A DNA stretch of 64,000 bases, from contig JACWDR010000001.1 in NCBI GenBank assembly GCA_014653975.1, positions 180,944 through 244,943 on the forward strand, read 5' to 3'. How positions within the stretch are numbered: position 1 is the stretch's first letter; each line of letters starts with the position of its first letter. This document shows positions 48,583 through 59,779 of this stretch, piece by piece. Under the pieces are notes generated by a model. It was not told the DNA's origin. It was given only the letters and a program-made list of their open reading frames with translations, and made no database searches. The position numbers and the translations under genes were made by a program. The stretch is from Pelagibacterales bacterium SAG-MED20 (GTDB taxonomy: Bacteria > Pseudomonadota > Alphaproteobacteria > Pelagibacterales > Pelagibacteraceae).

Positions 48583-50792
48583 TATATTGTTCTCTCCGTT
48601 GAGATAGTGTTATAGGCCTCTATTGTGTCATTTTTCTGAAAATCAATAAAATCTTTGAGTGTAATTCCACATTCTTGACCATTATTAACCTTTTTTGCCT
48701 GATCTTTTTCTCTGAAAATAGTACTAATTTTTCCAGTATAAATGATTGCTCCGTCTCTAATTACCCTAGCATCAGACCCACTGTTTATTTCTCCTTCAGT
48801 TACTTTAGAGCCTGCAACTTTTCCTGTTCCTGAAACTTTAAATATTTCTAAAATCTGTGCCGTTCCTGTAATTGTTTCTTGAACATCTGGAGTAAGAAGT
48901 CCTGACATTCTTTGTTTTATATAATCCAATACCTCATAGATAATATTATAAGACGATATTTTAATTTTTTCATTTTCTGCTAATTTCTTTGCCTCCTTAC
49001 TTGGTTTAACATTAAACGCAATTAAAGCAGCATTAGAGGCTTTAGCTAATGTTACATCAGTTTCTGTTACCATACCAATATCAGATAAAATTATTTTTGG
49101 TTTAACTTCTTCATGGGTGATTTGGTTAATAGCAATTTTAATTGCTTCGGCTGATCCGTGTACATCTGATTTTACAATTATATTTAATTCTGAGGCTGAC
49201 TTATCTGCAAAAGCAGAGTCTTGAGTTGCAAAAGTTAAAGGGTTTTTTCCATCTTTATTTTCTTCTGCTCTATTTTCACTTAATGTTTTTGCTTCTTTTT
49301 CAGAATCTAAGACTATAAAATCATCTCCAGACTTTGCAGCTCCATTTATTCCCAGGATTTCTATAGGTGTTGACGGTGGCGCTTCATCAATATTTTTTCC
49401 CTTGTCATTAATTAAGGCTCTTACTTTACCCCATTTTAATCCACTAACAAAAAAATTACCTTTTTTTACTGTTCCTGAAGTTACTACTATCGTGGCAACT
49501 GCTCCTCTACCTACATCAATTTTAGACTCTAAAACAATACCTGTTGCTTTAGACTCAAAATCTGTTTTTAAATCTAAAATTTCAGCCTGCAATACAATTG
49601 ACTCTACTAATTTATCTAAGTTTTTTTTTGTTTTGGCAGAAATTTCAATCATTAAGGTGTCACCAGATAAATCTTCAGCAATAAGCTCATATTCTAAAAG
49701 TTGGTTTTTAATTTTTTGTGGATCAGCGTCTGGTAAATCGCACTTATTTATTGCAACAACAATTGGAACCTTTGCTGCTTTAGCATGCTTGATTGACTCT
49801 ATTGTTTGGGGCTTAACACCATCGTCTGCTGCAACAACCAATACTACAATATCTGTTAATTTTGATCCTCTTGCTCTCATCTCGGTAAATGCGGCATGGC
49901 CTGGGGTATCTATAAATGTAATTTTATTTGAATCGTGCTCTATTTGATAAGCACCAATGTGTTGAGTTATTCCACCAAACTCACCTGAAACAACATTCGC
50001 ACTTCTTAAAACATCTAATACTGAAGTTTTACCATGGTCTACGTGACCCATTACAGTTACAATCGGGGGTCTGTTTCTTAAATTTTCAGATCTAGACTCC
50101 TTTATTTTTTGAATAATCTCCTCAGCTTTTGTTTCTCGTATTGGGTTATGACCAAATTCTTTTACTAAATATTCAGCAGTATCTGCTGCTAGTGTTTGGT
50201 TAATAGTTACTGTTACACCCATTCCAAACAAATGTTTGATAACATTACTAGATTGTTCGGCCATTCTATTTGATAGCTCCCTAACCGTAATTGCTTCTGG
50301 AATATTTACATCTCTTTTTATTGGCTTCAAACTTTCTTGAATTTCTTCTTTAGTAAGCTCTCTATTTTCCTTTTGCTTGGCTCTTTTAAGTGAGGCCATA
50401 CTTCTTGATCTTGCTTCAATCTCATCACTTAAAGCTCTTGAAACTGTTAATTTTAATTCTCTTTTTTTTGTTACTGATTTTCCTTTATCCACATTTTCGC
50501 CTTTAAGTCTTCTGGTTGCTCTTTGCTCAGCTAATTTACGTTTTTCATAATCATTTGTAATTGGAGAAGATGGCTTAGGTGAAAAAGTAGGTTTTGATGC
50601 AGCACTTCCAGGACTTGTCACAGTTCTTGATCTTACACTTGCAGGTCTACTGAAATTACCCCTTGAAGAAAATTTGTTTGGCTTTTTTTCTATTACAACT
50701 GAATTCTTACTTTGAGTCTTTGCTAACTCTATATTTTCTATAGATTTCTTGGCTATGCCAGAAAGTGTTAGTTTTGTTTTTTTGTTGTCCAT
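48582..50792 (-). CDS. infB: Translation initiation factor IF-2
   Basis: RPPIVTVMGHVDHGKTSVLD; FIDTPGHAAFTEMRARG. Confidence 0.97.
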   Translation of the reverse strand: MDNKKTKLTLSGIAKKSIENIELAKTQSKNSVVIEKKPNKFSSRGNFSRPASVRSRTVTSPGSAASKPTFSPKPSSPITNDYEKRKLAEQRATRRLKGENVDKGKSVTKKRELKLTVSRALSDEIEARSRSMASLKRAKQKENRELTKEEIQESLKPIKRDVNIPEAITVRELSNRMAEQSSNVIKHLFGMGVTVTINQTLAADTAEYLVKEFGHNPIRETKAEEIIQKIKESRSENLRNRPPIVTVMGHVDHGKTSVLDVLRSANVVSGEFGGITQHIGAYQIEHDSNKITFIDTPGHAAFTEMRARGSKLTDIVVLVVAADDGVKPQTIESIKHAKAAKVPIVVAINKCDLPDADPQKIKNQLLEYELIAEDLSGDTLMIEISAKTKKNLDKLVESIVLQAEILDLKTDFESKATGIVLESKIDVGRGAVATIVVTSGTVKKGNFFVSGLKWGKVRALINDKGKNIDEAPPSTPIEILGINGAAKSGDDFIVLDSEKEAKTLSENRAEENKDGKNPLTFATQDSAFADKSASELNIIVKSDVHGSAEAIKIAINQITHEEVKPKIILSDIGMVTETDVTLAKASNAALIAFNVKPSKEAKKLAENEKIKISSYNIIYEVLDYIKQRMSGLLTPDVQETITGTAQILEIFKVSGTGKVAGSKVTEGEINSGSDARVIRDGAIIYTGKISTIFREKDQAKKVNNGQECGITLKDFIDFQKNDTIEAYNTISTERTI

Positions 50793-50802
50793 ATTTCATT
50801 AC

Positions 50803-52356
50803 TCAATCTTTATAAATTATATTTCTCGCAGACATAATTAACTCATCTGCTTCGGTTTTTGATAAAGCAAAATCTTCAAGGTATCCTTGAACTTTAATTC
50901 TTTCACCTTTTACGATATCATAACCACCTGTTAGTTCATCTGATGCAAGGTCTGCAAAGTCCACTAATTTTAAAATTTTTTGTTCACCTAAGGTAACTAA
51001 CATACCTGGAGTTAATCCCTTATGATTAATAAGATCATCTTGCAATCCTAAATCTTTAATCCTTTTTGTAATATCTTCCTGATCTTTTTGATAAAATTCT
51101 TTTGCTCTTTCTATTAAAGCTTTAGCAGTATCTTCTTCAATTCCTTCAATTTTCATTAAACCCTCTAAAGAGCTATCTTTTATATCTGAGATCGAAGAAT
51201 ACCCTTCGGCCACTAATAATTGACCCAGTGTTTCATCTAGTTCTAAATTTTTAACAAAATTTTCTGTTTTTTCTTTAAACTCTAATTGTCTTCTTTCAGA
51301 GTCTTCTTGGTCAGTCATTATATTAATTTCATAGTTTAATAACTTTGTAGCTAGTCTAACATTTTGACCTCTACGACCAATTGCTTTACTTAAATTTTCT
51401 TCAGTTAATATAACATCTAATTTCTTAGCATCACTATCAACATTAACTCTCTGTACTTCTGCTGGCGATAGTGCATTTGAAACTATTATCGCAGGATCCT
51501 CAGACCAATTTACTATATCAATTTTTTCTCCTTGAAGTTCATTCACTACAGCTTGAACTCTTGATCCTCTCATACCAACACATGCTCCAACCGGATCTAA
51601 TGAAGTATCAACTGCCTGAACACAAATTTTTGCTCTACTACCAGGATCTCTAGCTGATGATTTAATTTCTATTAACCCATCATAAATTTCAGGAACTTCT
51701 TGAACAAATAGTTTTTCCATAAATTTAGGATGTGCCCTTGATAGAAATATTTGTTGTCCTCTTGTTTCTCTTCTAACATCATAGCAATAAGCTTTAATCC
51801 TATCACCTGCTTTAATATTTTCTCTAGGTATCATTTCATTTTTTTGAATTATTGCCTCTGTTCTTCCTAAATCTACTATCACATTCCCAAATTCTAAACG
51901 TTTAACAATACCACTCAAAATTGTATCTTTTTTGTCTATAAAATCATTATATTGTCTTTCACGTTCTGCTTCCCTTACGTTAAAACTAATGACTTGTTTA
52001 GCTGTCTGTGCGGCTATTCTTCCAAAATCAAAAGATGGCAATGGTTGTAAAATTTCATCTCCAATTTTTTTGTCCTTATTTTTTTCATTTAAAGTCGTTG
52101 CATCTTGTAAGTTAATTTCGGTGTTTATATTTTCTGGATTTTCTACAATTACCAACTTTCTAAAAATTCCTATATCACCGTTATCTCTATTAATTAAAAC
52201 TTTAATTTCGTTATCTTGCCCAAATTTAGATTTTGCAGCCTTTGCAATTCCTGTTTCCATTGAGTCAATTATTAATTCTTTGTCTATAGATTTTTCCAAA
52301 GCCACAGCTTCAGCTATTCTTAACAATTCTAATTTATCAGATCTTCTATTTAGCAT
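50803..52356 (-). CDS. nusA: Transcription termination/antitermination protein NusA
   Basis: VGACVGMRGSRVQAVVNELQGEKIDIV; start at MLNRRSDKLE preceded by GGAG; ORF track start 52395 lies in terminator. Confidence 0.95.
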   Translation of the reverse strand: MLNRRSDKLELLRIAEAVALEKSIDKELIIDSMETGIAKAAKSKFGQDNEIKVLINRDNGDIGIFRKLVIVENPENINTEINLQDATTLNEKNKDKKIGDEILQPLPSFDFGRIAAQTAKQVISFNVREAERERQYNDFIDKKDTILSGIVKRLEFGNVIVDLGRTEAIIQKNEMIPRENIKAGDRIKAYCYDVRRETRGQQIFLSRAHPKFMEKLFVQEVPEIYDGLIEIKSSARDPGSRAKICVQAVDTSLDPVGACVGMRGSRVQAVVNELQGEKIDIVNWSEDPAIIVSNALSPAEVQRVNVDSDAKKLDVILTEENLSKAIGRRGQNVRLATKLLNYEINIMTDQEDSERRQLEFKEKTENFVKNLELDETLGQLLVAEGYSSISDIKDSSLEGLMKIEGIEEDTAKALIERAKEFYQKDQEDITKRIKDLGLQDDLINHKGLTPGMLVTLGEQKILKLVDFADLASDELTGGYDIVKGERIKVQGYLEDFALSKTEADELIMSARNIIYKD

Positions 52357-52371
52357 ATTTTTATTTGCTCC

Positions 52372-52398
52372 AAAAAAAAATGGGCTAAGGCCCATTTT
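52372..52398 (-). terminator. Rho-independent terminator downstream of metK
   Basis: AAAATGGGC-CTTA-GCCCATTTT plus T-run on minus strand. Confidence 0.85.
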
Positions 52399-52454
52399 GT
52401 AATTTCAACAATGTAAGGGCAATATATAAAGATTTTTTTTTAATTCAATAGTAA

Positions 52455-53624
52455 CTATTTAGAAAAAATACTCTTTTTATCGGTTTTTTCCCATGAAAAT
52501 GAGCCATCAGCTTCAGCAACTCTTCCAAAATGACCATAAGCTGCTGTTTTTTCATAGATTGGTTTATTTAAACTTAACATCTCCTTTATACCCCTTGGGC
52601 TTAAATCAAAATTTTTCGAAATCTCTTCCGAAACAAATTTATTTTTATCTAAATCATTATCAAATAAATCAACATAAATAGACAAAGGTTTTGAAACTCC
52701 AATTGCATATGCTAACTGAATTAAACATTTGTCAGCTATATTTGACGCAACAACATTTTTTGCTATATATCTTGCAGCATACGCTGCTGATCTGTCCACT
52801 TTAGTTGGATCTTTTCCAGAAAAAGCTCCACCACCATGCGGTGCTGCTCCACCATAAGTATCAACTATAATTTTTCTACCTGTTAAGCCGCAATCTCCAT
52901 CAGGTCCACCAATTACAAAATTTCCCGTGGGATTTACATAAAACTCATCTTCATTAAAATCCTTTAAAAATTTTTCAGGAATTGATTTTAACATATATGG
53001 TCTTAATAGTTCTCTTACTTTAGCTTGATCAACATCAGCTGAATGTTGTGATGATATTACAACTGATTTAACTTTGGTAGGTTTTCCTTCAACATATTCA
53101 AATGTAACTTGACTTTTTGAATCTGGTTCAATATTTTTTAATTTCCCAGATTTTCTATCATCTGCCATTAGTCTTAAAATTTTATGGGAATATTGAATTG
53201 GTGCTGGCATTAATTCTTCAGTTTCGTTACAGGCATATCCAAACATTATTCCCTGGTCGCCTGCTCCTTCATCTTTATTACCAGATGAGTCTACTCCCAT
53301 TGCAATATCAGCAGATTGTGAATGGAGATGACTTTCTACCTTTGTTGCCTCTCTCCAGGTAAAACCGTCTTGGTCATATCCAATATCTTTAATGCAGTTT
53401 CTAACTTTTTGAATTAATTCTTCTTCTTTTATTTCTGGGCCTCTTACCTCCCCAGCAAGTACAACTTTATTTGTAGTTGTTAAAGTTTCACAGGCAACCC
53501 TAGAAAAAGGATCCCCAGAAAGATAGCTATCAACTACCATATCAGAAATACGATCTGATACCTTATCTGGATGTCCCTCTGATACAGATTCACTTGTAAA
53601 TAAAAAATTTTTTAGATTACTCAT
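52455..53624 (-). CDS. metK: S-adenosylmethionine synthetase
   Basis: [47 protein letters not shown]. Confidence 0.97.
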   Translation of the reverse strand: MSNLKNFLFTSESVSEGHPDKVSDRISDMVVDSYLSGDPFSRVACETLTTTNKVVLAGEVRGPEIKEEELIQKVRNCIKDIGYDQDGFTWREATKVESHLHSQSADIAMGVDSSGNKDEGAGDQGIMFGYACNETEELMPAPIQYSHKILRLMADDRKSGKLKNIEPDSKSQVTFEYVEGKPTKVKSVVISSQHSADVDQAKVRELLRPYMLKSIPEKFLKDFNEDEFYVNPTGNFVIGGPDGDCGLTGRKIIVDTYGGAAPHGGGAFSGKDPTKVDRSAAYAARYIAKNVVASNIADKCLIQLAYAIGVSKPLSIYVDLFDNDLDKNKFVSEEISKNFDLSPRGIKEMLSLNKPIYEKTAAYGHFGRVAEADGSFSWEKTDKKSIFSK

Positions 53625-55186
53625 TTGTTAATTCTATTAAATGAAAAAATTAAAAAAATATATAATAAAATTAATATGAGAAAGATTTTATTTCCATATA
53701 CTAAAAAAAGTGTTGGTTTAATTGATTTACTCTCAGAAAAATTAACATGACCCGTGAGTCCAAAACCAACTTCTTGCTCCACAATACCCATTGGGTTAAA
53801 GACTGCTGTAACTCCATTGTTGGCTGATCTAACTATATATTTTCCAGTCTCTATTGATCTAAAAATGCTATGTGAAAAATGTTGTTTAGGTCCTATGGAA
53901 TTTCCGAACCAACCATCTTCAGAAATATTAATTATATAATCAAAATTTTCACTATTAGATAATTGTCCTGAATAAATTATCTCATAACAAATTAAGGGCA
54001 GTAAATTTAAATCAATCCCATCACTTTTTAAATTTATGAACTGTCTTTCTTTGCCTCTAGAAAATGATTGATATTCATTTGTAACAGTTTTAAAACCTAT
54101 TGATTTCAACATTTTTTCAAACGGAACAAATTCGCCAAAAGGTACCAGATTAACTTTATTGTATTTTTGTATCACTTCTAGCTTATTGTTAAATACTGCC
54201 ATTGAATTAAAAAATATATCTTTGTTGTTTTTCTGTTCAACACTATTTAGTCCCATAATAATCAAATCATCATTTCCGAAATTATTTAAAAATAATTTTT
54301 TATACTTGCTCATGTCTCGCACATAACTATCTGGAATAATTCCTTCGGGCCAAAGAAAAATTGTAGGTTTATTTTTTTCTGGGGCACTTAAAAATATAAG
54401 TTCATTAATTATTTTTATTTCATCTTGTTCTAAAAAAAATCTATCTAGACTAATGTTTGTGGATATGGCTTTGATCGTATAAGGGTTTTTTACACTTTTT
54501 ATTAAATCAAATTTATCAATTTTTATGTTACCAAATATTAAAAAACTAATAGAAATTATAACAAAGAAAACGCAAACAATTATTTCTTTGTTAGAATTTT
54601 TTAAGAAAAATATAGCTGGAGCTGTAAATAAAGAAATACAGATTAGATTAAAAGAAAAAGTTCCAATGATTGAAAGAATTTGAATAAAATGAATATTATT
54701 TGAAAAACTAAACGCAATTAAGTTCCAAGGAAAACCAGTAAGTATAAAACCTCGAATAAATTCAACTATACCAAATAAAATTGAAAAAATAAAAAATGAA
54801 CTAATAACATTTTTAGAATAAAAAACTGAATATAGGTATGTCACTAATCCATAAAATATTGCTAAAAAAGATGGTAATAAAATTATAGCGAACGGGATCA
54901 AAAACTTAAAACTTTCATCAAAAGTTAAGGAAATTACCACCCAGTATAAACTAAACAAAAAATATCCAAAACCAAAACACCACCCATATTTGAAAAGAGA
55001 TTCATTATTAGAAATATCTTTTTTTATTCTAAAAATAAAAATAAAAAATAAAGAAAAAGTAATAAAATTAATTATATAATAGTTGTATGGAGGTAAACTA
55101 TATGCGCTCATACCACCTAAAAAAATAATGTATATCGAGTTTAAAAACTTTTTTTTAAGCAATTTTAGCAATCTTGGTTTTAACAC
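53621..55186 (-). CDS. lnt: Apolipoprotein N-acyltransferase
   Basis: [22 protein letters not shown]; nitrilase-fold C-terminal half and TM N-terminus. Confidence 0.9.
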   Translation of the reverse strand: MLKPRLLKLLKKKFLNSIYIIFLGGMSAYSLPPYNYYIINFITFSLFFIFIFRIKKDISNNESLFKYGWCFGFGYFLFSLYWVVISLTFDESFKFLIPFAIILLPSFLAIFYGLVTYLYSVFYSKNVISSFFIFSILFGIVEFIRGFILTGFPWNLIAFSFSNNIHFIQILSIIGTFSFNLICISLFTAPAIFFLKNSNKEIIVCVFFVIISISFLIFGNIKIDKFDLIKSVKNPYTIKAISTNISLDRFFLEQDEIKIINELIFLSAPEKNKPTIFLWPEGIIPDSYVRDMSKYKKLFLNNFGNDDLIIMGLNSVEQKNNKDIFFNSMAVFNNKLEVIQKYNKVNLVPFGEFVPFEKMLKSIGFKTVTNEYQSFSRGKERQFINLKSDGIDLNLLPLICYEIIYSGQLSNSENFDYIINISEDGWFGNSIGPKQHFSHSIFRSIETGKYIVRSANNGVTAVFNPMGIVEQEVGFGLTGHVNFSESKSIKPTLFLVYGNKIFLILILLYIFLIFSFNRINK

Positions 55187-55625
55187 TGTTATATATTTTC
55201 TCTTCTTCTTTAAGCATTTTTTTAAAATCCTTTAACTTAATATGGTCATATCCCATTAAATGTAAAAAACCATGAATAAAAATTTTTACTACTTTTTTTT
55301 TAAGTTCTAGATGATTTAGAGTTTTTGGTTTGTTTACAAACTCATAGCTTATAATTATGTCTCCAAGATAAGAAGATCTCTTTATGTTAAATTTTTTTTC
55401 AGATGGAAAAGATAAAACATCTGTTGGTTTATTTTTGCTTCTAAACCTTTTATTTAATTTTTTAATATTCTTATTATTTGAAAGTAAAATTGTTAAACTT
55501 ACCCTTTTTTTTATAAATCTATGTTTTTTAGGAAAAAGACGTACTAAAGAATTAAAGAAAATACTCTTTTTCTTAATTTTTTTGCTCCAAAGATTACTCT
55601 CTGAAACAACATCAATATCAATCAT
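55155..55625 (-). CDS. ybeY: Endoribonuclease YbeY
   Basis: KPTDVLSFPSE; HGFLHLMGYDH. Confidence 0.93.
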   Translation of the reverse strand: MIDIDVVSESNLWSKKIKKKSIFFNSLVRLFPKKHRFIKKRVSLTILLSNNKNIKKLNKRFRSKNKPTDVLSFPSEKKFNIKRSSYLGDIIISYEFVNKPKTLNHLELKKKVVKIFIHGFLHLMGYDHIKLKDFKKMLKEEEKIYNSVKTKIAKIA

Positions 55626-56619
55626 TTTCTTGATCGGAATAAGCTTTTACAATTTTAGACACTAGAGGATGCCTGACTACATCAGAATGATTAAAATCAA
55701 TAACTGAAATTTCATTTATATCTTTTAATAATTTTTTTGATCTATTCAATCCAGACATATTTTTGTTGGGCAAATCTATTTGGGATGGGTCGCCATTAAT
55801 AACTATTTTTGAATTCTCCCCAATACGTGTTAAAAACATTTTTATTTGTGTATCTGTCGCATTTTGAGCCTCATCTAAAATGGCAAATGAATTTTTCAAT
55901 GTTCTTCCTCTCATAAATGCTAACGGTGCTATTTCAATATCACCAATTTCAATCATCCTTTGAATTTTTTCAAAATCAAATAGGTCATAAAGTGAGTCAT
56001 ATAATGGTCTTAAATAAGGATCTACTTTTTCCTTCATGTCACCTGGTAAAAAACCAAGCCTTTCGCCAGCTTCTACAGCTGGCCTAGATAAAATTATCCT
56101 TTCAATTTTTTTATCAAGCAGCATTGTAAGTCCAACTGCAACTGCTAAAAAAGTTTTACCCGTTCCAGCTGGTCCAGCAGATATAACAATATTGCTTTGT
56201 CTTAAAGCTCTCACATATTCTTTTTGCCTTACTGATCTTGGAATTACAGACTTTTTAGGTGTTTTAATTATATCAGAAACATTTTGATTTTTTACTTTTT
56301 CTTCAATCATAAATTTATCTATTGAAGAGATTATATCTTTTTTTTCAATTGCGCCATTATTAATAAATTGTGTAGCTAAAAATTGAATAGCATTTTTTGT
56401 TACTTCATTTTGTTCTGGTGTTGACTTTATTAAAATAGAATTTCCTCTAGAATATAACTTTGTATTGGTTATTTTTTCAAGTTCTTTTAAATTATCATTA
56501 AATTCTCCAACTACACCCATTAATAAATCATTGTCATGAAATATTACACTTAATGAGTTATTATCAGAATAGACAAATTTTAATGCAGAATTAATTTTTT
56601 TTGAAACTATGTTTTTCAA
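55618..56619 (-). CDS. phoH: PhoH-family ATPase
   Basis: SAGPAGTGKTFLAVAVG; FAILDEAQNAT; GDPSQIDLP. Confidence 0.94.
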   Translation of the reverse strand: MKNIVSKKINSALKFVYSDNNSLSVIFHDNDLLMGVVGEFNDNLKELEKITNTKLYSRGNSILIKSTPEQNEVTKNAIQFLATQFINNGAIEKKDIISSIDKFMIEEKVKNQNVSDIIKTPKKSVIPRSVRQKEYVRALRQSNIVISAGPAGTGKTFLAVAVGLTMLLDKKIERIILSRPAVEAGERLGFLPGDMKEKVDPYLRPLYDSLYDLFDFEKIQRMIEIGDIEIAPLAFMRGRTLKNSFAILDEAQNATDTQIKMFLTRIGENSKIVINGDPSQIDLPNKNMSGLNRSKKLLKDINEISVIDFNHSDVVRHPLVSKIVKAYSDQEND

Positions 56620-56622
56620 ATT

Positions 56623-57963
56623 TTAAGCTACTTTTTGTTTATAATCTTTTTTTAATTCTCCAAATAAACTATTTTGGTTACTACTAGTTACTTCAACCTG
56701 AACCACTGTTCCTATGTTTTCTAAATCACCATCAAAAATTACAGAAGTCATATGTTCTGTTCTTCCAAATAATTTTACCCCATCTTTCATTCTATTTTCG
56801 ACTAATACGTTAACAATCTTATTCTCTAAAGATTTATTTTTTTGAATTTGGTTTTCGAATAGTTCTTTTTGGATTATTTTCAATCTTTGTTTAGATTTAT
56901 TTTCATCAACTAAATCTAAGTCAGCAGCTACAGTGCCAGGTCTTGGACTAAAAATAAATGAATAGGAGTTAGTGAAGTTTATTTTTTTAATTAGCTCCAT
57001 TGTGTTTTTAAAGTCATTATCATTTTCTCCTGGGTAACCAATGATAAAATCACTTGAAAACTGTATATTAGGATTAATACTTTTTAATTTATCATAAATT
57101 TTTAAATAATCATCAATAGTATGATTTCTATTCATTAACTTTAAAATTTTATTTGATCCACTTTGAACTGGTAGATGAACCAAAGGCATTAATTTATTTG
57201 AACTTTTATAAATATTGATCAAATCTTCAGTCATATCTTTTGGATGAGATGTTGTATATCTAACTCGCTTTAGTTGACTAAAATTCTCTAATTCTAACAA
57301 TAAATCTGATAATCTAAATTCTTTTCCTTCTTCTTTGTAACTGTACGCATTAACATTTTGTCCTAATAGAATGATTTCCCTTATTCCACTTTCAATCAAT
57401 TCTTTAGCTTCATTTATAATTTGTTTAAAAGGTCTAGAATATTCTGGTCCTCGAGTATACGGAACTACGCAGAAGTGACAAAACTTATCACATCCTTCTT
57501 GTATTGTTAAAAATGAAGAAACCTTACTAACTTTATTTTTAATTTTACTTAAATAATTAAACTTTGAAATTGTATCAAACTCTGTCTCTTCTTCTTTTTT
57601 TTTATCATTTAAATAGTTTAATATTGTGCCATTAATTTTATGATATGATTGTGGACCAATTACTATATCAATATATGGTTCCCTTTTTAACATTTCTTGG
57701 TTTTCTGCTTGGGCAACACACCCAGCTACGATTATAATTGGTTTCTTTTTAAATCTAAAAATCTTTTTTACTCTTCCAATTTCATGGTAAACTTTTTCTT
57801 TAGCCTTATCTCTAATATGGCAAGTATTTAACAAATAACAATTTGCATCTTCATACTTATCTGTTTTTTCAAAACCAATTTTTTTTACAGTGTCAAATAT
57901 ACGATTAGAATCGTATTCATTCATTTGACATCCAAAAGTTTTAATAAATATCTTTTTTAACAT
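56623..57963 (-). CDS. miaB: tRNA-2-methylthio-N6-dimethylallyladenosine synthase
   Basis: FIKTFGCQMNEYDS; GCDKFCHFCVVPYTRG radical-SAM motif. Confidence 0.95.
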   Translation of the reverse strand: MLKKIFIKTFGCQMNEYDSNRIFDTVKKIGFEKTDKYEDANCYLLNTCHIRDKAKEKVYHEIGRVKKIFRFKKKPIIIVAGCVAQAENQEMLKREPYIDIVIGPQSYHKINGTILNYLNDKKKEEETEFDTISKFNYLSKIKNKVSKVSSFLTIQEGCDKFCHFCVVPYTRGPEYSRPFKQIINEAKELIESGIREIILLGQNVNAYSYKEEGKEFRLSDLLLELENFSQLKRVRYTTSHPKDMTEDLINIYKSSNKLMPLVHLPVQSGSNKILKLMNRNHTIDDYLKIYDKLKSINPNIQFSSDFIIGYPGENDNDFKNTMELIKKINFTNSYSFIFSPRPGTVAADLDLVDENKSKQRLKIIQKELFENQIQKNKSLENKIVNVLVENRMKDGVKLFGRTEHMTSVIFDGDLENIGTVVQVEVTSSNQNSLFGELKKDYKQKVA

Positions 57964-57967
57964 TAAT

Positions 57968-58378
57968 CTAAGATTTTTTTTTAACTCCATACAGTTCCAG
58001 TTTATGATCAACCAACTGATAACCATATTTGTCTGCTATCTTTTCTTGTAATTTTTCAATTTCATCGTCAACAAACTCAATAATCTCTCCTGATTTAACA
58101 TCAATCAAATGATCATGGTGTCCTTCATTTAATTCTTCATACCTTGCCTTGCCTCCTTTGAATTCATGTTTTGTTAAAATTCCAGACTCTTCAAAAAGTT
58201 TTACTGTTCTATAGACTGTTGCTATGCTTATTTTCGAATCAATTTTTGAAACCCTGTTATATAATTCATCCACATCAGGATGATCATTAGATTGAGACAT
58301 AACCTTAGCAATAATTTTTCTTTGCTCTGTAAGTTTAACACCTTTAGCTAAACATTTTTGTTCAATATTTTCTGACAT
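57968..58378 (-). CDS. fur: Fur-family transcriptional regulator (Fur/Mur type)
   Basis: KLTEQRKIIAKVM; SIATVYRTVKLFEESGI; EGHHDHLIDVKSGEIIEF. Confidence 0.85.
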   Translation of the reverse strand: MSENIEQKCLAKGVKLTEQRKIIAKVMSQSNDHPDVDELYNRVSKIDSKISIATVYRTVKLFEESGILTKHEFKGGKARYEELNEGHHDHLIDVKSGEIIEFVDDEIEKLQEKIADKYGYQLVDHKLELYGVKKKS

Positions 58379-58386
58379 AGTTAATT

Positions 58387-58773
58387 TTAACTTAAATAAA
58401 TAGGATTAATCAAATTCTTTTTAATTTTAAATTTTTCACATAAATTTGGCACTTCTTCATATTTTATGTCTTTTAATCCAGAAAAATCAGTGAAACTGAA
58501 ACAATAATAATCAATGTTTTTTGTTAAAAATAATGCCTTAATTATTGAAAGTGAGTTACGGATTCCTGCAAAACTGCCTGGGCCTCTATTAACATAAATT
58601 GTGCTTATTTCACTTAATGAACTTTTATTAATATTTAAAAAATTGTTAATTAAAACTATCATTTTTTCAAAATTACTTTTGCTATTTTCGTGACTACAAG
58701 TATAAATATTTTTACCAACAATGTGTGTTAAAAAAATTTTATCTCTAGCTGCATCTACAATTAAATTATTCAT
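58387..58773 (-). CDS. tsaB: TsaB-like protein, short form
   Basis: YVNRGPGSFAGIRNSLSIIKAL; context tsaB-fur-miaB; about 128 aa from MNNLIVDAARD. Confidence 0.78.
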   Translation of the reverse strand: MNNLIVDAARDKIFLTHIVGKNIYTCSHENSKSNFEKMIVLINNFLNINKSSLSEISTIYVNRGPGSFAGIRNSLSIIKALFLTKNIDYYCFSFTDFSGLKDIKYEEVPNLCEKFKIKKNLINPIYLS

Positions 58774-59779
58774 AATAATAGTATTTATAAACAGTTCTAA
58801 AGCAGATGAAAATAATATCAAATATTATTCTAACGATATGGGTATACTATCTCTAATGTACCACAGATTTGATGAGGAAAAATATCCCTCAACAAATATA
58901 AAGATGAACGTTTTTAAAGATCAAATTCAAATAATTAAAAATTTGAATTATGACTTTTATGACCCAGGAGATTTAGAAAAAACATTTGATATCGAAAAAA
59001 AAGAAAAAAAAATTCTTATTACGATTGATGATGCTTTCTCATCATTTTATAATTCTGCATGGCCCTATTTAAAAAAAGAAAAAATCCCATTCATTTTATT
59101 TGTTTCAACTGAAACTGTCGGAAAAAATGGATATATGACTTGGTCACAATTAAAAGAGCTAGAAAAATATCAAAATGTTTATATTGGAAATCATTCTCAC
59201 TCACATGATTATTTAGTAAATTTTGAAAAAGACGATTTTATTAATGATATAAAAACTGCAAATAATATTTTTATAAAAAAATTAGGCTATAACCCTATTT
59301 TTTTTTCTTACCCTTTTGGTGAATATAGCAAGTTTATCAAGGAATATATTTCTAAAAATTTTAAATTTTCTTTTGGTCAGCACTCTGGCGTAATTGATAT
59401 TAATAAAGATCGTCATGAACTTCCAAGATTCCCAATTAATGAAAAATATGGTGATTTAAAAAGATTTAAATTTTTAATTAATCTTTATCCATTACAATTC
59501 AAAAGTTTAAACCCTAGTGAAAAATACTTAACTAAGGATAATAACCCGCCAAAATTTTCTGTTGAATTTTTCGATGAACAAAAAAATTTAAATAATATTA
59601 ATTGTTTTTCAGACGAAGGTAATAAATGGATGAAATCTCATACTTTTATTAATAAGAATATTCTAAAAATAAATTTTAGAGAAAAATTTACGTTTAGAAG
59701 AGGAAGAATTAATTGTTCTCTAAATGATAACGGTTTGTGGAGATGGTTTGGTATTCAATTTTCTATTGAACAAAACTAA
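58721..59779 (+). CDS. Polysaccharide deacetylase family protein, exported
   Basis: ILITIDDAFSSFYNSAWPYLKK; IGNHSHSHDYL; FSYPFGEYS; signal peptide MCVKKILSLAASTIKLFIIIVFINSSKA. Confidence 0.85.
   Translation: MCVKKILSLAASTIKLFIIIVFINSSKADENNIKYYSNDMGILSLMYHRFDEEKYPSTNIKMNVFKDQIQIIKNLNYDFYDPGDLEKTFDIEKKEKKILITIDDAFSSFYNSAWPYLKKEKIPFILFVSTETVGKNGYMTWSQLKELEKYQNVYIGNHSHSHDYLVNFEKDDFINDIKTANNIFIKKLGYNPIFFSYPFGEYSKFIKEYISKNFKFSFGQHSGVIDINKDRHELPRFPINEKYGDLKRFKFLINLYPLQFKSLNPSEKYLTKDNNPPKFSVEFFDEQKNLNNINCFSDEGNKWMKSHTFINKNILKINFREKFTFRRGRINCSLNDNGLWRWFGIQFSIEQN

Noticed and set aside
52357-52395. N-terminal extension of nusA (MGLSPFFFGANKN)
   Set aside because: It translates the metK terminator hairpin; NusA family start fits MLNRRSDKLE at 52356.
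52455-53660. SAM riboswitch upstream of metK
   Set aside because: lnt overlaps the metK start by a few nt, leaving no leader for a riboswitch.
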